A DNA stretch of 6,889 nucleotides from Pseudomonadota bacterium. Lineage in GTDB: Bacteria; Pseudomonadota; Gammaproteobacteria; Burkholderiales; Gallionellaceae. How positions within the stretch are numbered: position 1 is the stretch's first letter; every line of letters starts with the position of its first letter. The notes beneath the pieces were generated by a model, which saw only the letters and a list, made by a program, of their open reading frames with translations, was not told where the DNA came from and made no database searches. Position numbers and translations under genes: made by a program. The DNA lies in contig JAJXTT010000096.1 of NCBI GenBank assembly GCA_021783525.1, positions 1-6,889 of the forward strand. Direction: 5' to 3'. Below are positions 5,901 through 6,889 of this stretch, one piece after another.

Positions 5901-6889
5901 GCCGTTCACCTGCTCTTCAAAGGTGCGGAAGTAGCCGGCCAGGTTGGGGCGGCCGAATTCGTTGTTGAAGGCGGCGCCGCCGAGCGGACCGTCGATCATG
6001 ATTTGGAGGGCTGAAGCGATACGGGACGGTTTGCCGTAGGTATGAGAAGGGTTTAAGGGGGAAGGGATCGCTCCTTCGTCGCTCAAGGGTAAATTCAAAA
6101 ACGGAGTGCCGGTTTTACCCTTCCCCCTTCTCTCTTCCCCCTTCTCGTAAATTTCCCATGGCTGCTCGAAACCGGGGATATTGAGGTTGGACACCGAGAA
6201 CCCGGTCAGGCCGGCCTTGGGCTTGGAACCGGTGCCGGTGGCGCCTTCGTCGCGGATCTCGCCGCCGGAACCGGTGGCAGCACCCGCGAACGGCGCGATG
6301 GCGGTCGGGTGGTTGTGCGTCTCCACTTTCATCAGGGTGTGGGTGAGCTCGCGGCTGTAGGCGTAGCTGCCGTCCCGGCGCGGGTAGAAACGCTCGATCT
6401 CGGCGCCCTCGATAACGGAGGAGTTGTCGGAATAGGCCACCACGGTGCCTTCCGGATGCAGCTTGTGCGTGTTGCGGATCATGCCGAACAGCGAGATGCC
6501 CTGCTGCTCGTCGTCGATGATCCAGTCGGCGTTGAAGATCTTGTGGCGGCAGTGCTCGGAGTTGGCCTGCGCGAACATCATCAGCTCGACGTCGGTGGGA
6601 TTGCGCCCGAGCTTGCCGAAGTTCTCCACCAGGTAGTCGATCTCGTCTGCGGAAAGCGCCAGCCCCAGCTCGCGGTTGGCGGCTTCGAGCGCGGCACGGC
6701 CGGCGCGCAGGATGTCCACGCTGGTGAGCGGCTGCGGCGTGCCGTGCTTGAAAATGCGGTCTTCGATGCCGGTCGCGTCGGCGATGACGGATTCGGTCAT
6801 GCGGTCGTGCAGCAGCGGCAGCACGGCCTTCTGCTCCGCCTCGCTCAACGGTTTGCCGCTCTTGTTCTTCAGGTAATACACCACGCCGC
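2994..6889 (-). CDS. purL: Phosphoribosylformylglycinamidine synthase, large single-chain type (N-terminal ~110 residues outside window)
   Basis: Converts FGAR, ATP and glutamine to FGAM in step four of de novo purine synthesis; cytoplasmic. Residues are counted from the in-frame GTG at 6884, which is internal: the frame stays open to the edge, and GVVYYL aligns near residue 110 of E. coli PurL. Visible blocks are FAQANSEHCRHKIFNADW (104-121), VETHNHPTAIAP followed by GAATGSGGEIRDEGATG (about 187-217), GLGGGAASSM, IHDVGAGGISNALPEL, DRTVGGMTARDQMVGPWQV, PVGKDSMSMKT, YHDRSDGGM and LFNEELGALVQV. The C-terminal glutaminase domain runs from RPRMAILREQGVNGHVEMAAAF and has GVCNGCQMM with nucleophile Cys1103 and the MMPHPER pair His1226/Glu1228. 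With the missing N-terminus the protein would be about 1,405 residues, against 1,295 in E. coli. The excess matches three in-frame extra segments at residues 247-283, about 957-1000 and about 1244-1277. All key motifs are intact, so the enzyme is probably active. Confidence 0.97.
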   Translation of the reverse strand, partial: GVVYYLKNKSGKPLSEAEQKAVLPLLHDRMTESVIADATGIEDRIFKHGTPQPLTSVDILRAGRAALEAANRELGLALSADEIDYLVENFGKLGRNPTDVELMMFAQANSEHCRHKIFNADWIIDDEQQGISLFGMIRNTHKLHPEGTVVAYSDNSSVIEGAEIERFYPRRDGSYAYSRELTHTLMKVETHNHPTAIAPFAGAATGSGGEIRDEGATGTGSKPKAGLTGFSVSNLNIPGFEQPWEIYEKGEERRGKGKTGTPFLNLPLSDEGAIPSPLNPSHTYGKPSRIASALQIMIDGPLGGAAFNNEFGRPNLAGYFRTFEEQVNGEVRGYHKPIMLAGGVGNIKAEHTHKHELPNGAVLIQLGGPGMLIGLGGGAASSMDTGANAENLDFDSVQRGNPEMQRRAQEVIDRCWQMGDDNPILSIHDVGAGGISNALPELVHGGGKGAKLELRSVPSEERGMSPMQIWSNEAQERYVLAIPVERVLEFQALCERERCPFAVLGTAIREDQLVVHDEEFGNNAVDMPLSVLLGKPPKMTRKVQREQVKLPKFDTGNIVLKDAIERVLRLPSVADKTFLISIGDRTVGGMTARDQMVGPWQVPVADVAVTLMGYNTYLAEAFALGERTPIAVIDAPASGRMAIGEAITNIAAAQIDKIGDIKLSANWMAAAGHHGEDAALFDTVKAVGMELCPHLGISIPVGKDSMSMKTTWKEGEQSKAVTAPLSLIVTAFAPCSDARKTLTPQLVADTDTVVLLFDLGGGKNRLGGSALAQVYKQVGDVAPDVDSAKKLKAFFNLIQRFNREGRLLAYHDRSDGGMLAALCEMSFASHIGLDIRLDECKGDDLGILFNEELGALVQVRRADLADIFVQCDDAGLSSVHEVARLNTGGTINITRGKTRLYSENAITLRRIWSETTYQMQKLRDNPACAQQEYDRALDAKDPGLHVKLTYDPNENPCTVRGEPDGTTSHPTRLSEDTSQVVGYVEPPASTAHPSTSSGRTAAAVLTSRPRMAILREQGVNGHVEMAAAFDRAGFAAVDVHMSDIISGRVKLADFKGVVACGGFSYGDVLGAGEGWAKSILFNPRARDEFEGFFNRNDTFALGVCNGCQMMSNLHEIIPGAEDWAHFARNQSEQFEARFVMVEVQQTPSILFEGMAGSRMPIVVAHGEGYADFGNTKRLHAAQPLVTLRYVDHYGKATTTYPLNPNGSPQGITGLTTPDGRFSIMMPHPERVFRAVQNSWYPKEWQLRHVTDEVGRLREQLPSGSSRTEGLRPTASEPQENGAWLRMFQNARKWVAQS
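3003..3075 (-). repeat. Direct repeat of the purL 3' end, proximal copy (current purL terminus)
   Basis: Partner of 2558-2630. In the purL frame it encodes ENGAWLRMFQNARKWV, then AQS and a stop instead of the usual Gly-stop, as if the reading frame crosses a junction just after the repeat. Identity fades before the core and after position 3057, but an exact 8-bp match (CGGTGGGG) recurs at 3068-3075. The homology therefore reaches into the extra segment that precedes the tail. Confidence 0.85.
3054..3155 (-). repeat. Extra in-frame segment 3 in purL, before the C-terminal tail, with inverted repeats
   Basis: Between YPKEWQ and ENGAWLRMF the protein has about 34 extra residues (from LRHVTDEVGRL to TASEPQ). 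PurL homologues I can recall join these blocks with only a few residues. The DNA holds overlapping inverted repeats: GCGGCTCC (3056-3063) with GGAGCCGC (3096-3103), and TGCGGGAG (3089-3096) with CTCCCGCA (3114-3121). Smaller symmetries such as CGAAG (3076-3080) and CTTCG (3083-3087) lie inside. This is consistent with a repetitive palindromic element, but I do not recognise its family. The exact limits are uncertain. Confidence 0.6.
3887..4015. repeat. Extra in-frame segment 2 in purL: inverted pair of TTCGACAAGCTCAGG-type repeats
   Basis: The ends are inverted copies: CCGTTCGTCCTGAGC (3887-3901) and GCTCACCGCGAACGG (4001-4015), 12 of 15 matching after reverse complement. The left copy continues as TTGTCGAAGGA, the familiar short repeat scattered through many proteobacterial genomes; the right copy is decayed inward. 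The 129 bp between the outer ends equals 43 codons and is read through by purL on the minus strand, giving TVRGEPDGTT at one end and HPSTSSGRT at the other. It falls in the linker between the synthetase and glutaminase domains, where E. coli PurL has only about nine residues between its conserved blocks. The layout resembles a REP doublet. Confidence 0.75.
6036..6146 (-). repeat. Extra in-frame segment 1 in purL: 111-bp purine/pyrimidine-rich inverted repeat
   Basis: PurL homologues read FEQPWE, two or three residues, then GKP. Here 37 codons intervene between PWEIY and GKPSRI. The segment has inverted repeats AAGGGGGAAGGG (6055-6066) with CCCTTCCCCCTT (6118-6129), AAGGGTAAA (6085-6093) with TTTACCCTT (6114-6122), and terminal TATGAGAAGGG (6041-6051) against CCCTTCTCGTA (6139-6149). 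The same TAC tyrosine codon lies on both sides (6036-6038 and 6147-6149), so removing 111 bp restores a normal-looking EIYGKP. Composition is unlike its surroundings: long G/A and C/T runs and AT-rich patches within GC-rich purL. Confidence 0.75.

Noticed and set aside
1..6889. CRISPR array, tRNA, rRNA, integrase, transposase or defence system
   Set aside because: No spaced direct-repeat array, cloverleaf-like segment, or protein of these families was seen in any frame. The only repeats are those described at purL.

Overview
The window looks like a stretch of proteobacterial chromosome, most likely betaproteobacterial (Nitrosomonadales-like). The basis is moderately high GC, PurL and aldehyde dehydrogenase sequences that resemble that group as I remember it, and a DLRQP-type hybrid histidine kinase. 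The lineage is inferred from memory of the families, not from a search.

Layout. Bases 1-572 (+) hold the C-terminal 40% or so of an NAD(P)-dependent aldehyde dehydrogenase of the succinate-semialdehyde type. A strong hairpin follows, then a 200-bp gap. Bases 773-2536 (+) hold a complete membrane-bound hybrid histidine kinase (HisKA, HATPase, C-terminal receiver). It converges, with an 18-bp gap, on a small minus-strand winged-helix regulator gene (2555-2971). Directly upstream of that gene, also on the minus strand, is purL (2994 to the window edge), encoding the large single-chain phosphoribosylformylglycinamidine (FGAM) synthase of de novo purine synthesis. Only about the first 110 residues of PurL lie outside the window.

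The notable part is purL and its 3' end. Set against remembered PurL sequences, this one carries three extra in-frame segments, each in a loop, linker or tail. (1) A 111-bp purine/pyrimidine-rich inverted-repeat segment lies at 6036-6146. (2) A 129-bp segment at 3887-4015 is bounded by inverted copies of the widespread proteobacterial TTCGACAAGCTCAGG-type repeat. (3) A segment of about 102 bp at 3054-3155 has internal inverted repeats and sits just before the last 17 or so residues. Together they add roughly 110 residues without breaking the frame or the visible catalytic motifs.

The last codons of purL are also present twice, as direct repeats 445 bp apart (2558-2630 and 3003-3075). The winged-helix gene lies between the copies, and the distal copy has become its C-terminal coding sequence. 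That gene has its own probable promoter, with a TTGACA -35 box overlapping the purL stop codon and a perfect 15-bp palindrome between the -35 and -10 boxes, suggesting autorepression. The arrangement resembles a small cassette, or the remnant of an element, captured at the 3' end of purL. I see no integrase, transposase, CRISPR array, tRNA or rRNA. The genes do not form an obvious common pathway: ALDH and the kinase share a strand but are 200 bp apart, and purL is a housekeeping gene facing the other way.
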